From Streptomyces sp. NBC_00663 (lineage in GTDB: Bacteria; Actinomycetota; Actinomycetes; Streptomycetales; Streptomycetaceae): 64,000 bases of DNA. Below, one piece after another: positions 34,857 to 42,896 of this stretch (position 1 is its first letter; the number at the start of each line of letters is the position of its first letter). The position numbers were made by a program, and so were the translations under genes. The DNA is taken from assembly GCF_036226885.1 (NCBI RefSeq), contig NZ_CP109027.1, forward strand, positions 9,672,001 to 9,736,000, written 5' to 3'. Under the pieces are notes generated by a model. The model had not been told where the DNA came from. It did no database searches and saw only the letters and a program-made list of their open reading frames with translations.

Positions 34857-35795
34857 GTGGCTTCCGTGACATCCCGGACGGGCCGTGTCGAGCTCGGACA
34901 CGGCTGTTACGCCTGGATCGCGGGCGATGCCGGATGGGGCATGAGCAACGCCGGTCTGATCACCGGCCGGGGCGCGTCACTGCTCGTCGACACCCTCTAC
35001 GACCTGCGGCTGACCAAGACCATGCTCGACGCGCTGGCGCCGCTCACCGCTCCCGCCCCGATCTCCACCGTGGTCAACACCCACGGCAACGGCGACCACT
35101 GGTTCGGCAACCAGCTCGTGTCCCACGCCGAGATCATCGCGGCCCGCGGGTCCCTGGCGGACATGCGGCAGGTGGGCCCGGCCGAAATGCGCGCACTGAC
35201 CGGCATGGACAGCCCGGCCGGACACTTCGCCCGCCGGATCTTCGGCCGCTTCGACCACACCGGCATCGAACCCGCCCTCCCGAACCGGGTCTTCGACGGC
35301 GAGACCGTCATCGACATCGGCGGCACGGAGGTCCGCCTCATCGACGTGGGGCCCGCGCACAGCGCCGGCGACACGATCGTCCACGTGCCGCGGGCCCGGA
35401 CCGTCTACACCGGCGACATCGTCTTCGCCGGAGCGGCGCCGGTCGTCTGGCACGGTCCCTTCACCCGCTGGCTCGCTGCCTGCGACCTGCTGCTGGGCAT
35501 CGACGCCGACATCGTCGTACCCGGCCACGGCCCCGTCACCACGAAGCAGTCCGTCCGCGAGATTCGCGACTACCTGGAATACGTCCACGAGCAGGCCACC
35601 ACCCGCTTCACCGCCGGGATGCCCGCCATGGACGCGGCCCGCGACATCCGCCTCGGCCGCTTCGCCGACCTGGACGAGAGTGAACGCCTCGCCGTCAACG
35701 TGCACACCGTCTACCGGGAGCTCGACCCCTCACTGCCCCCGCTCGACGGCCCCGGACTGTTCGGCTGCATGGCCGAGCTCTGCCCCAGCCTCTGA
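34857..35795 (+). CDS. metallo-beta-lactamase-fold hydrolase
   Basis: 312 residues from GTG at 34857 with AAAAGGAGG ahead; the ATG two bases earlier is out of frame. The metal motif is HGNGDH (H76, D80, H81), where Asn replaces the second His of HxHxDH; further ligands are the His in GPAHSAGDTIVH, the Asp in YTGDIVFAG and the His in PGHGPV. Such proteins hydrolyse lactones, thioesters or related bonds. It heads an operon with an MFS pump and an FAH protein under a TetR repressor, suggesting degradation and export of a small toxic compound. Confidence 0.88.
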   Translation: MASVTSRTGRVELGHGCYAWIAGDAGWGMSNAGLITGRGASLLVDTLYDLRLTKTMLDALAPLTAPAPISTVVNTHGNGDHWFGNQLVSHAEIIAARGSLADMRQVGPAEMRALTGMDSPAGHFARRIFGRFDHTGIEPALPNRVFDGETVIDIGGTEVRLIDVGPAHSAGDTIVHVPRARTVYTGDIVFAGAAPVVWHGPFTRWLAACDLLLGIDADIVVPGHGPVTTKQSVREIRDYLEYVHEQATTRFTAGMPAMDAARDIRLGRFADLDESERLAVNVHTVYRELDPSLPPLDGPGLFGCMAELCPSL

Positions 35796-35873
35796 CGCCG
35801 CTCCCCGCACCAACAGCTCTCCCCTCCGTCCCCCTCGGGCCGTACGACCCGCCAACCCCTCCAAGGAGGAGAC

Positions 35874-37472
35874 ATGGTCTCCACTCCTGCCTACGACCCA
35901 CCGCTCCCCGCGTCCGAGACCGCACCGGCCGTTCCGGCCCGGCACACCGGCACGATCGTCGCCGGCTGTCTGGCCGTCTGCCTGGCCCAGATCGGTCTGG
36001 TGCTGCCCGCCGCGATCAACGGCGAGATGCAGCGCGCGCTCCAGACGTCCGGCGCGGAACTGACCTGGATCAGTGACGCCTTTCTGGTGCCCGCCGCCAT
36101 CCTGGCGCTGAGCTTCGGCGTCGTGGGCGACCGCTACGGCCGCAAGAAACTCGTCGTCGGCGCGGCACTGCTGGCCGCCGTCGGCTACCTGGTGTCCGCC
36201 ACCTCCGCCACCGCGGCCCAGCTGATCACCGGCCAGGCGATCTCTGGCATCGGAGCCGCCGCGCTCTTCCCCGCCTCCCTGGCGATGATCACCGCGATCA
36301 CGACCACCCCGGCCGCACGCGCCAGGGGACTGGCCTCCTGGACCGCGGCCCTGTCGCTCGGCGCCTTCATCGCCCCGCTCATGTCCGGGGGCATCGTCGA
36401 ACACGCGCCCTTCCAGTGGGCGTTCGGCGTGACCGGCGTGCTCGCCGTGATCACCGCCGTGGCGGCCTGGCTGCTCGGCACCGAGTCCAGCGCCCCGGAG
36501 GGCCGTTCGCTGGACTGGCCGGGGCAGATCACCGTCGCCGTGGCCATGCTCGCCCTGCTGTACGGCATCATCCAGGGCCCCTCGGACGGCTGGGGCTCGG
36601 CCCCCGTCGTCGCGTCCTTCGTCACCTTCGCCGTCTTCATCGCCGCGTTCATCGTGGTGGAGAACCGCAGCGCGGCCCCGATGCTGAGACTGAGCCTCTT
36701 CCGTATCCCGGCGTTCGCCGCGTCGGCCGCGATGGCGGTGATCGGCATGCTGGGCTTCCTGGGCGGCGCGTACGACCTGAGCATCCGCCTCGGTGTCATC
36801 CAGCACCGGAGCCCCTTCGAGGCCGCGATACCGGTCATGATCATCCAAGCGTGCACGCCGTTCATCTGGCCCCTGCTGGTCCGTCTGCTGCACCGCGTCG
36901 GACCCGGGCCCATGCTCGTCATCGGCTTCCTGGCGATGGCCTCGGGCCAGCTGTGGCTGCGGGCGCTGCCGATCGACGACACCGCTCTGCCGCCCATGCT
37001 GGGCCCGCTGATCCTGAACGGTGTCGGCTTCGGCCTGGTCGTCGCCGCGATCACCGCCGCCGCCGTGAACGTCGTACCGCAGAACCTGACCGGCATGGCA
37101 GCGGCCACCACCAGCCTGGTCCGCGACCTCGGCCAGACCCTCGGCCCGGCGGTCGTCGGCGCCGTCGCCCTCGGCATGGCCGCCAGCCGGCTGACCGGGA
37201 GCCTCGCGGATGCCGGACTGACCCCGAAGGAGCACGGCATCGCCTCCGCCATCCTGGACGGGGGCGGCCCGATCGCCCTGCACAGCGTCGACCTCGGGCC
37301 ACTCAGCGCCAAGCTCGCCCCCTACACCACGGATGCCCTGGCCCACGGCTACAACAACGGACTGGTCCTCACCGCCGCCGCCTGCGTGACCGCCGCCGTG
37401 ATCGCCGCCGTCTTCATCGGCTTCCGACCGAGCGGCACCGCGCCGGCCGAGGCGGAGAGGAGCGCCGCGTGA
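35874..37472 (+). CDS. DHA2-family MFS transporter (EmrB/QacA type)
   Basis: 532 residues with about 14 membrane helices. Motif A-like GVVGDRYGRKKLVVG follows TM2, and GQAISGIGAAALFPASLAMI matches the TM4-TM5 motif of drug:proton antiporters. GGAG at 35867 precedes the ATG. The gene lies 78 bp after the MBL gene and overlaps the FAH gene by 4 nt (GTGA). Probable proton-driven efflux or uptake of the compound handled by the same operon. Confidence 0.92.
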   Translation: MVSTPAYDPPLPASETAPAVPARHTGTIVAGCLAVCLAQIGLVLPAAINGEMQRALQTSGAELTWISDAFLVPAAILALSFGVVGDRYGRKKLVVGAALLAAVGYLVSATSATAAQLITGQAISGIGAAALFPASLAMITAITTTPAARARGLASWTAALSLGAFIAPLMSGGIVEHAPFQWAFGVTGVLAVITAVAAWLLGTESSAPEGRSLDWPGQITVAVAMLALLYGIIQGPSDGWGSAPVVASFVTFAVFIAAFIVVENRSAAPMLRLSLFRIPAFAASAAMAVIGMLGFLGGAYDLSIRLGVIQHRSPFEAAIPVMIIQACTPFIWPLLVRLLHRVGPGPMLVIGFLAMASGQLWLRALPIDDTALPPMLGPLILNGVGFGLVVAAITAAAVNVVPQNLTGMAAATTSLVRDLGQTLGPAVVGAVALGMAASRLTGSLADAGLTPKEHGIASAILDGGGPIALHSVDLGPLSAKLAPYTTDALAHGYNNGLVLTAAACVTAAVIAAVFIGFRPSGTAPAEAERSAA

Positions 37473-38413
37473 AGTTCGCGAGCTTCGTCCACGACGGGAA
37501 ACGGCAGTCGGGAGTCGTCACCGACGACCAACTCCACCCCTTCGAGCACCCCGTCGACCTGCTGGACCTGATAGTGGAAGGGGAGGAGGCCCTGCGCAGG
37601 GCGGGGGAGCGCGCGCTGACCGCCTGCCTGCCCGTGCCCCTGGGCGGCGCGCACCTGCTGCCTCCGCTGCAACCGCCCACCGTTCGCGACTACATGACCT
37701 TCGAGAGCCATGTCGCGGGCGTCGCACAGGGATACGGCGACACCGTCCCCGAAGAGTGGTACGCCGCACCGGCGTTCTACTTCACCAACCCGTACGCGAT
37801 GATCGGCGCTCACGACGACGTGCCGGTACCGCCGGGCTGCGGGCGCTTCGACTTCGAACTCGAAGTCGCCGCCGTCATCGGCAAGTCGGGTCGGGATCTG
37901 ACACCCGAGCGGGCACGCGACCACATCCTCGGCTACACGATCCTGGGCGACTGGTCCGCCCGCGACCTCCAGGGCCGGGAAATGAGGGTCAAACTCGGCC
38001 CGAACAAGGGCAAGGACACCTCCACCACCCTCGGCCCCTGGCTCGTCACCGCCGACGAACTCGAACCCCACCGCGACGCCGACGGCTTCCTCGACCTCGG
38101 CCTCACCGTCGCCGTCAACGGCGAGCCGGTCGGACAGGACCGACTGACCAACATGGCTTGGACGTTCGAGGAGATGGCGGCGTACGCCTCCCGCGGCACC
38201 TGGATCCGCCCCGGCGACGTCCTGGGCTCCGGAACCTGCGGCAACGGCGGCTGCCTGGCCGAACTCTGGGGCCGCCACGGCATCCTCGAACCACCGCCCC
38301 TCGTCCCCGGCGACAGGGTCACCATGACGGTCCAGGGCATCGGCACCATCAGCAACACCGTCGTCGAGGGCGTCGCCCCGGTACCTGTGCCACCAGCCCG
38401 CCGCAGGCGATAG
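37469..38413 (+). CDS. FAH-family hydrolase/isomerase
   Basis: 314 residues from a GTG that overlaps the MFS stop; GGAGAGGAG sits 5-13 nt ahead. The catalytic region begins YMTFESHVAG and contains FDFELEVAAVIG with acidic metal ligands, WSARDLQ, and GSGTCGNGGCLAELW near the end. This matches the long FAH branch with fumarylacetoacetate hydrolase-like and acylpyruvase members. In the TetR island it would cleave a 1,3-diketone or acylpyruvate formed after the MBL step. Confidence 0.92.
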   Translation: MKFASFVHDGKRQSGVVTDDQLHPFEHPVDLLDLIVEGEEALRRAGERALTACLPVPLGGAHLLPPLQPPTVRDYMTFESHVAGVAQGYGDTVPEEWYAAPAFYFTNPYAMIGAHDDVPVPPGCGRFDFELEVAAVIGKSGRDLTPERARDHILGYTILGDWSARDLQGREMRVKLGPNKGKDTSTTLGPWLVTADELEPHRDADGFLDLGLTVAVNGEPVGQDRLTNMAWTFEEMAAYASRGTWIRPGDVLGSGTCGNGGCLAELWGRHGILEPPPLVPGDRVTMTVQGIGTISNTVVEGVAPVPVPPARRRR

Positions 38414-38630
38414 CCCCCTGTGCGATGAGCTCTGGCACCGAACCGGAGGTGGGAATGGCGCTCTCCGTCCCCCACAGCTGACCCCGCCACCAGGAGAACC
38501 CTCCGCATGCGTCCTGTCCTCACCCACCGCTCCAGCGGGCAGCGGCTCACTCGGGGCCGGCCGGCGCCGCTTCCTCTAGATACTGGGGGACCGCGGCCGT
38601 CGGCGGACTGATGTGTACTGCGAGTACGAA

Positions 38631-38663
38631 GGCCCTTCCGTCCGACCCCGGGACGGGAGGGCC
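38631..38663 (-). terminator. terminator of the tRNA-Arg fragment
   Basis: GGCCCTTCCGTCC and GGACGGGAGGGCC form a 13-bp stem with one G-T pair and a 7-nt loop. It lies 21 bp beyond the 3' end of the tRNA fragment on the same strand, where a tRNA terminator is expected. Confidence 0.6.
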
Positions 38664-38683
38664 TATGACCAGGTGTTTCTCTG

Positions 38684-38719
38684 TGCCTCCGGCAGGTTTC
38701 GAACCTGCGACACCCGCTT
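38684..38719 (-). tRNA. 3' fragment of tRNA-Arg (CCU type), probable attachment site
   Basis: Read on the minus strand, AAGCGGGTGTC-GCAGG-TTCGAAA-CCTGC-CGGAGGC-A gives the end of the anticodon arm, variable loop, a perfect 5-bp T arm with 7-nt loop, the 3' acceptor strand and discriminator. It matches the 3' half of actinobacterial tRNA-Arg(CCU). The 5' half is absent: similarity stops at 38719 and an ISL3 transposase frame begins at once. A 3' tRNA segment with its terminator is the usual att site left by an integrative element. Confidence 0.7.
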
Positions 38720-39476
38720 TGACCGATACGACGGTGTTGCTCGGTCCCGACGCAGTGTCCGTCGCCCGGGTCGAGCGGCTGGCGGATGGGACACGCCGAG
38801 TCCACTTGGTCACGGTCGATGAGCAGGCACGGGCCTGCCCGGAATGCGGGGTGTTCGCCACCCGGGTGGAAGGGCTCCGCGACGACCCGGCCCCGGGATC
38901 TGCCGTACGGCGAGAGGGGACTGGAGTTCCGCCGGCACAGCGTCGCTGGTGGTGCCGGGAGCCCGGCTGCCCGCGCCGGTCCTTCACCGAGCAAATCCCG
39001 CAGCTACCGGCCGGCGCGCGGATCACCATGCGGCTGCGCGGTGCCGCCGGGCGGCGGATACACGACGCCGCCTCCACCGTCATCCAGGCCGCCGGGGATC
39101 TGCACCTGTCCTGGCCGACCGTGATGGACGCCTTCCGCGCCGCCGCACGCGAGGTGATCGAGGCGCCGCCGCCCGAGGTGCGGGTACTGGGCATCGACGA
39201 GACCCGGCGCGGACGGCGGTGCTGGGGACAAGGACCCCGCCGCGGGCAAGTGGATTCTGACGCGCGATCGGTGGCACACCGGGTTCGTCGATGCACTCGG
39301 TGCCGGCGGCCTGCTCGGCCAGGTCGAGGGCCGCACCGTCGCCGATGTGCTCGCCTGGCCCGCCACCACCCCGCTGACCTGGAGGAAGAGCATCGAGTAC
39401 GTGGCCATCGACATGTCGGCCACCTACCGTGCCGCCGTCCGCACCGGTCTCCCGCACGCCACCGTCGTTCCAGCCC
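38719..39476 (+). pseudogene. frameshifted, truncated ISL3-family transposase
   Basis: From TTG at 38719 the frames together read TDTTVLLGPDAVSVARVERL, the zinc-finger-like ARACPECGVFATRV, WWCREPGCPRRSFTEQIPQ, VLGIDETRRG (first catalytic Asp) and TPLTWRKSIEYVAIDMSATY (second Asp region). The frame shifts out and back near 38880-38945, shifts again near 39220, and family similarity ends at HATVV (39476), well short of the third catalytic residue. It cannot make an active enzyme. Confidence 0.8.
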
Positions 39477-39810
39477 CGCCACATCGAGCCGTGGGTGCGA
39501 CTCTCTCGCGCAGGGCTCACCGACGCCGTTCACCACCGGCATTCGGTCTGCCCCGCCAGTCCAGGAAGGGCCTGGGTTCAATGAGGGTTCCGTACAGGAC
39601 GATCAGGCTCAGGGAGTCCTCGGCGCTGGAGGAAGCCACCGCTCGGCCGAACTTCCTGGTGCGCCGGTGCTTCTTGGTGAGGAGCCCGCCGATCCACATC
39701 CGCGCGTACGAGCCGATCTGGCCGACGACATGAGTTGAGTTCCCCAACCGGAAATATCCAGCCCATCCGTGCGGGAACGCGTTCAGGCCATGAGGGAGGG
39801 GGCGACTCCG
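39477..39810. other. degraded sequence between ISL3 remnant and OYE promoter
   Basis: A minus-strand frame reads GGLLTKKHRRTRKFGRAVA then SSSAEDSLSLIVLYGTLI, which looks protein-like, but I cannot assign it and no start or ribosome-binding site supports expression. It may be another transposon fragment. Confidence 0.35.
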
Positions 39811-39846
39811 ACGCATGTTCGCGTTGGCGCGAACATGCGTTACAGT
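39811..39846 (+). promoter_or_regulatory. ArsR-type operator and promoter of the OYE gene
   Basis: Perfect palindrome ACGCATGTTCGCG (39811-39823), spacer ttgg, CGCGAACATGCGT (39828-39840), followed by TACAGT as a likely -10. It nearly duplicates the operator of the aldehyde dehydrogenase at 31797, including the distance to TACAGT. Confidence 0.7.
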
Positions 39847-39899
39847 GAAGAACCGAATGACTTCCCTCCCGTTATCCACCCCTTTACCCAGGGACACTC

Positions 39900-41012
39900 A
39901 TGCCCGTCAACACTGCAGAAATCTCTCCTGTTCCGTCACTCTTCTCCCCGGTCACCCTCGGGAAGATCGAGCTCGCCAACCGCATCGTCATGGCACCGCT
40001 GACCCGAGTCCGGGCCGGTTCCTCCGGTATTCCCGGGGACCTGATGGTCGAGTACTACCGGCAGCGGGCGAGCGTCGGAATGATCATTACGGAGGGCACC
40101 TACCCCGACCACGCGTCGCAGGGATGGGTCGGCGCGCCGGGCATCGCCACCGACGAGCAGGCGGCCGGCTGGCAGCGGGTGTTCGAGGCGGTGCACGCCG
40201 AGGGCGGCCGCATCGTCCTGCAGATCATGCACGCCGGTCGCGCCGCACACCCCGACATCAACGGCGGCCGCCGCATCCTCGCCCCCAGCGCGATCGCCAT
40301 CGACGGCAAGACGTTCACGGGGAAGGGCGAGCAGCCCTTCCCCGTACCGGAAGCGATGACCACCGCAGAGGCCCAGGCAGCCCTGGAGGACTTCGTCGCC
40401 GCGGCCCGCCGGGCCATCGAGGCGGGAGCGGACGGCGTGGAGATCCACGGCGCCAACGGCTACCTGCTCCATCAGTTCCTCTCCCCGGCGGCCAACCAGC
40501 GCACCGATGGATACGGCGGCTCGCCGCAGAGCCGGGCGCGTTTCGTCGTCGAGGTGGTCACGGCGGTCGCCGAGGCCGTCGGTGCCGAGCGGGTCGGGCT
40601 GCGGATCTCGCCTGAGATCACCCTCGCGGACGTCTTCGAGACCGACCGGGGCGACGTCCTGGCCACCTACGGCACTTTGGTGGACCAACTGCGCCCGCTG
40701 GGCCTGGCCTACCTCTCCGTACTGCACACCGAGCCGGGCGGCGAGCTGGTCCAGGAGCTGCGGCAGCGCTTCGACGGCAAACTGATCGTCAACAGCGGCT
40801 TCCTCGGGGGGCAGACCACCCGCGAGGATGCGATCCAGCACATCGAAGCCGACCACGCCGACGCCGTGGTCGTGGGCCGAGCCATCATCGCCAACCCCGA
40901 CCTGGTCGCACGCTGGCAGGGCGGCCACCCCGAGAACGAGCCGCGGCCGGAACTGTTCTACATACCGGGGCCGGAGGGCTACACCGACTACCCCTCGCTC
41001 CAGACAGCCTGA
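39900..41012 (+). CDS. Old Yellow Enzyme family ene-reductase
   Basis: 370 residues from ATG at 39900. An (alpha/beta)8 FMN enzyme: LFSPVTLGKIELANRIVMAPLTRVRA at the start of the barrel, QIMHAGRAAHPD in place of the usual QLWHVGR, DGVEIHGANGYLLHQFLSP, and NQRTDGYGGS near the substrate lid. OYEs reduce activated C=C bonds of enals, enones or nitro compounds with NAD(P)H. Its operator matches the one beside the ArsR gene at 31424, so it is probably co-regulated with the ALDH3-like gene as an electrophile defence. Confidence 0.93.
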   Translation: MPVNTAEISPVPSLFSPVTLGKIELANRIVMAPLTRVRAGSSGIPGDLMVEYYRQRASVGMIITEGTYPDHASQGWVGAPGIATDEQAAGWQRVFEAVHAEGGRIVLQIMHAGRAAHPDINGGRRILAPSAIAIDGKTFTGKGEQPFPVPEAMTTAEAQAALEDFVAAARRAIEAGADGVEIHGANGYLLHQFLSPAANQRTDGYGGSPQSRARFVVEVVTAVAEAVGAERVGLRISPEITLADVFETDRGDVLATYGTLVDQLRPLGLAYLSVLHTEPGGELVQELRQRFDGKLIVNSGFLGGQTTREDAIQHIEADHADAVVVGRAIIANPDLVARWQGGHPENEPRPELFYIPGPEGYTDYPSLQTA

Positions 41013-41243
41013 GGACACGCGGTTGCACCGGTCCGTGCTGCGGCCCGCCGCTCGCGACGGGCCCGCCGCCGCTGCCGGACCGGCCCCGCGTTCCGTTTCT
41101 TCGGCGGCCGAGCACCCGTGCCCCAGCCGCCTCCTCGGGTCCCCTCTCGCGCCGGTACAGGCCGATTCCGGACCGGTACCGGCGCCACCACCAAGACCAC
41201 GGCCCGCACGCCCACCTCCCTCCCCCCGACTCCAGGAGCAGAC

Positions 41244-41969
41244 ATGACCACCCTCGGCATCATCGGAAGTGGAACCATCGGCGCCGCCGTCGCGCGCCTC
41301 GCGGTCGCGGCGGACATCCCCGTCGTGATCTCCAATTCCCGGGGCCCGCAGAGCCTCACCGGCCTCATCGACGAGCTGGGCCCGCTGGCCACGGCCGGCA
41401 CGGTCGAGCAGGCGGCCGGCGCCGGTGGCCTCGTCCTGCTCTCCGTACCGCTCGCCGCGCACACCGCCGTCCCGGCCGCACCGCTCGTGGGCAAGACCGT
41501 GCTGGACACCAGCAACTACTACCCGTCCCGCGACGGCCGGATCGCCGAACTCGACGACGACAAGCTCACCACCAGTGAGCTGGTCCACCGGCACTTCGAC
41601 GGAGCCCGGCTGGTCAAGGCGTTCAACAACATCCTGGCCCACCACATCCCCCAACTGGCCCGCCCCGCGGAGAACCCGGGGGCCGCCGACCGCACCGCAC
41701 TGCCGATCGCCGGTGACGACGCCGGCGCGAAATCCGATGCGGCGACGCTGATCAACCGACTGGGATTCGACACCATCGACACCGGCTCGCTCGCGCAGAG
41801 CTGGCGCTTCGAGCCGGACGCCACCGCCTATACCCGCCTCTACCTCGCCGATTCCTCCACGCCCGACGAGCAGATCTTCACAGCGCCCGGCCGCCCCGTT
41901 CCCGCCGCCGAGCTGCGAACCGCGCTCCAGGCAGCCGAGCGGGTGCGGGTGGCCGACCGCGTCATCTGA
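41244..41969 (+). CDS. NAD(P)-binding reductase, F420-dependent NADP reductase-like
   Basis: 241 residues from ATG at 41244 with AGGAGC ahead. The N-terminal Rossmann motif GIIGSGTIGAAVA (5-17) is followed by SNSRGP, which can bind the 2'-phosphate of NADP, and by KAFNNILAHH, as in the F420H2:NADP oxidoreductase family; actinobacterial members of this group often act on other cofactors. It lies 231 bp after the OYE gene and may be expressed with it. Confidence 0.82.
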   Translation: MTTLGIIGSGTIGAAVARLAVAADIPVVISNSRGPQSLTGLIDELGPLATAGTVEQAAGAGGLVLLSVPLAAHTAVPAAPLVGKTVLDTSNYYPSRDGRIAELDDDKLTTSELVHRHFDGARLVKAFNNILAHHIPQLARPAENPGAADRTALPIAGDDAGAKSDAATLINRLGFDTIDTGSLAQSWRFEPDATAYTRLYLADSSTPDEQIFTAPGRPVPAAELRTALQAAERVRVADRVI

Positions 41970-41999
41970 TCCCGGCAGCGCCCACAACTCAATCAGCAC

Positions 42000-42190
42000 C
42001 AAGCACAGTCGTTCTCCATGCGAAGCAACTGATACAGCGATGAAGTGGCCCGCTCCCGGCACCGGCGTGGAATCGGCGGCAGGCAAGGTTCTTGTCGGCC
42101 TCCCGGTCCGAGGGTCGGGACCAGTCGTTCTCCCCGTAGACGAGGTGGACGGAGGCCTTGACTTCGGATAGCGCGAGCGGGCCGCGATGA
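42000..42190 (-). pseudogene. C-terminal remnant of an alpha/beta hydrolase
   Basis: The minus strand reads EVKASVHLVYGENDWSRPSD and then leaves frame. The hydrolase at 49877-50766 has EVKAPVHLVYGENDWSRPSD followed by REANKRLLPAADFTQVPG, so this is a shortened, frameshifted paralogue. ARSRY can be seen just upstream in another frame. Confidence 0.7.
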
Positions 42191-42299
42191 GACTGCTCCG
42201 GTCAGCGGATCGCGGGCAAGGACGGCAGACGCTGCTTCGGCACCGGCCAGACGGCCGGCTCGTTCAAGTTCGACTTCGCCACGCCCTCGGCCGGACACC

Positions 42300-42483
42300 C
42301 ACCAGCTCGGTGTGGGGTACGGCAACCACAGCTGGCCTGGGACCTCGGGTCCTGAGTGGCCTCGCCGCTGGGGGTCTGGGCTTCGTGGCGCGGGCCCGGG
42401 AGCTGGCCGGCCGCTACGGTGAGCGCTTCCTTCCGACACCATCCCTGCTTGCCAGGGCCGAGGCGGCCGGCGAGCGGGTGTGA
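42300..42483 (+). pseudogene. possible C-terminal remnant of a 3-hydroxyacyl-CoA dehydrogenase
   Basis: The frame ends GFVARARELAGRYGERF then LPTPSLLARAEAAGERV, resembling the last helices of FadB-type dehydrogenases, where a YGERF-P motif is usual. The upstream part is not protein-like. It is followed by a strong hairpin at 42491. Confidence 0.4.
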
Positions 42484-42490
42484 GACGAAG

Positions 42491-42529
42491 GCGGTCCGGC
42501 CGCCGCCGTACAGGCGGTGGCCGGACCGC
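42491..42529 (+). terminator. 17-bp hairpin
   Basis: GCGGTCCGGCC (42491-42501) pairs with GGCCGGACCGC (42519-42529); the stem extends inward by six more pairs, including one G-T, to a 5-nt loop. It begins 7 nt after the stop at 42483. Confidence 0.65.
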
Positions 42530-42539
42530 TCTGCCGGGG

Positions 42540-42706
42540 GAGCCGCATCAGCTCGGCCGCAGGTAGGTGGGCAGCGGGGCGTGCTAGGAGCCGGCCGGTC
42601 TTGCCGACGCCGCCGAACCCGGTGAGCGTGACCAGGCGCGCCTCGGCGAGGGCGGCCCGGATCCCGGTACGTTCCCGGCGCCGCCCCGCGAAACCGGTGA
42701 CGTCAT
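42540..42706 (-). pseudogene. P-loop remnant of an AfsR/LuxR-type STAND regulator
   Basis: The minus strand reads TGFAGRRRERTGIRAALAEA and then RLVTLTGFGGVGKT. A GRxxE region followed by VTLTGxGGVGKT is the standard opening of the NTPase domain in SARP- and LuxR-type regulators of actinomycetes. No DNA-binding or TPR domain remains. Confidence 0.6.
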
Positions 42707-42896
42707 GAGGAGACCCACCGGGTGTTCCTGTGCCGCGAAGGGGGTCACCATGACCGCAGGAATTTGCTGCGCCTTCGAAGAATGCGCCAGTGGTCGGGTC
42801 GCTGCCGAGTGGTTCGCGAGAGCTGCCGTAGGGCGCGTTGTGGCCGCTGCCCGAGAGGTCGGCCCTAAGACCGCGAGGACGGCGGCCACGACATCG
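42707..42896. other. no gene recognised
   Basis: Short open frames on both strands without known motifs, between the P-loop remnant and the end of the MMPL gene. Confidence 0.35.

Noticed and set aside
36416..38413. Single long frame spanning the MFS and FAH genes
   Set aside because: Its first 350 codons are an out-of-frame reading of the MFS gene; the real FAH protein starts at the GTG at 37469.
39517..39897. Minus-strand frame across the OYE promoter
   Set aside because: Its first part reads the operator palindrome itself; the same spurious motif appears at the 31797 operator, so it is a shadow of the binding site.
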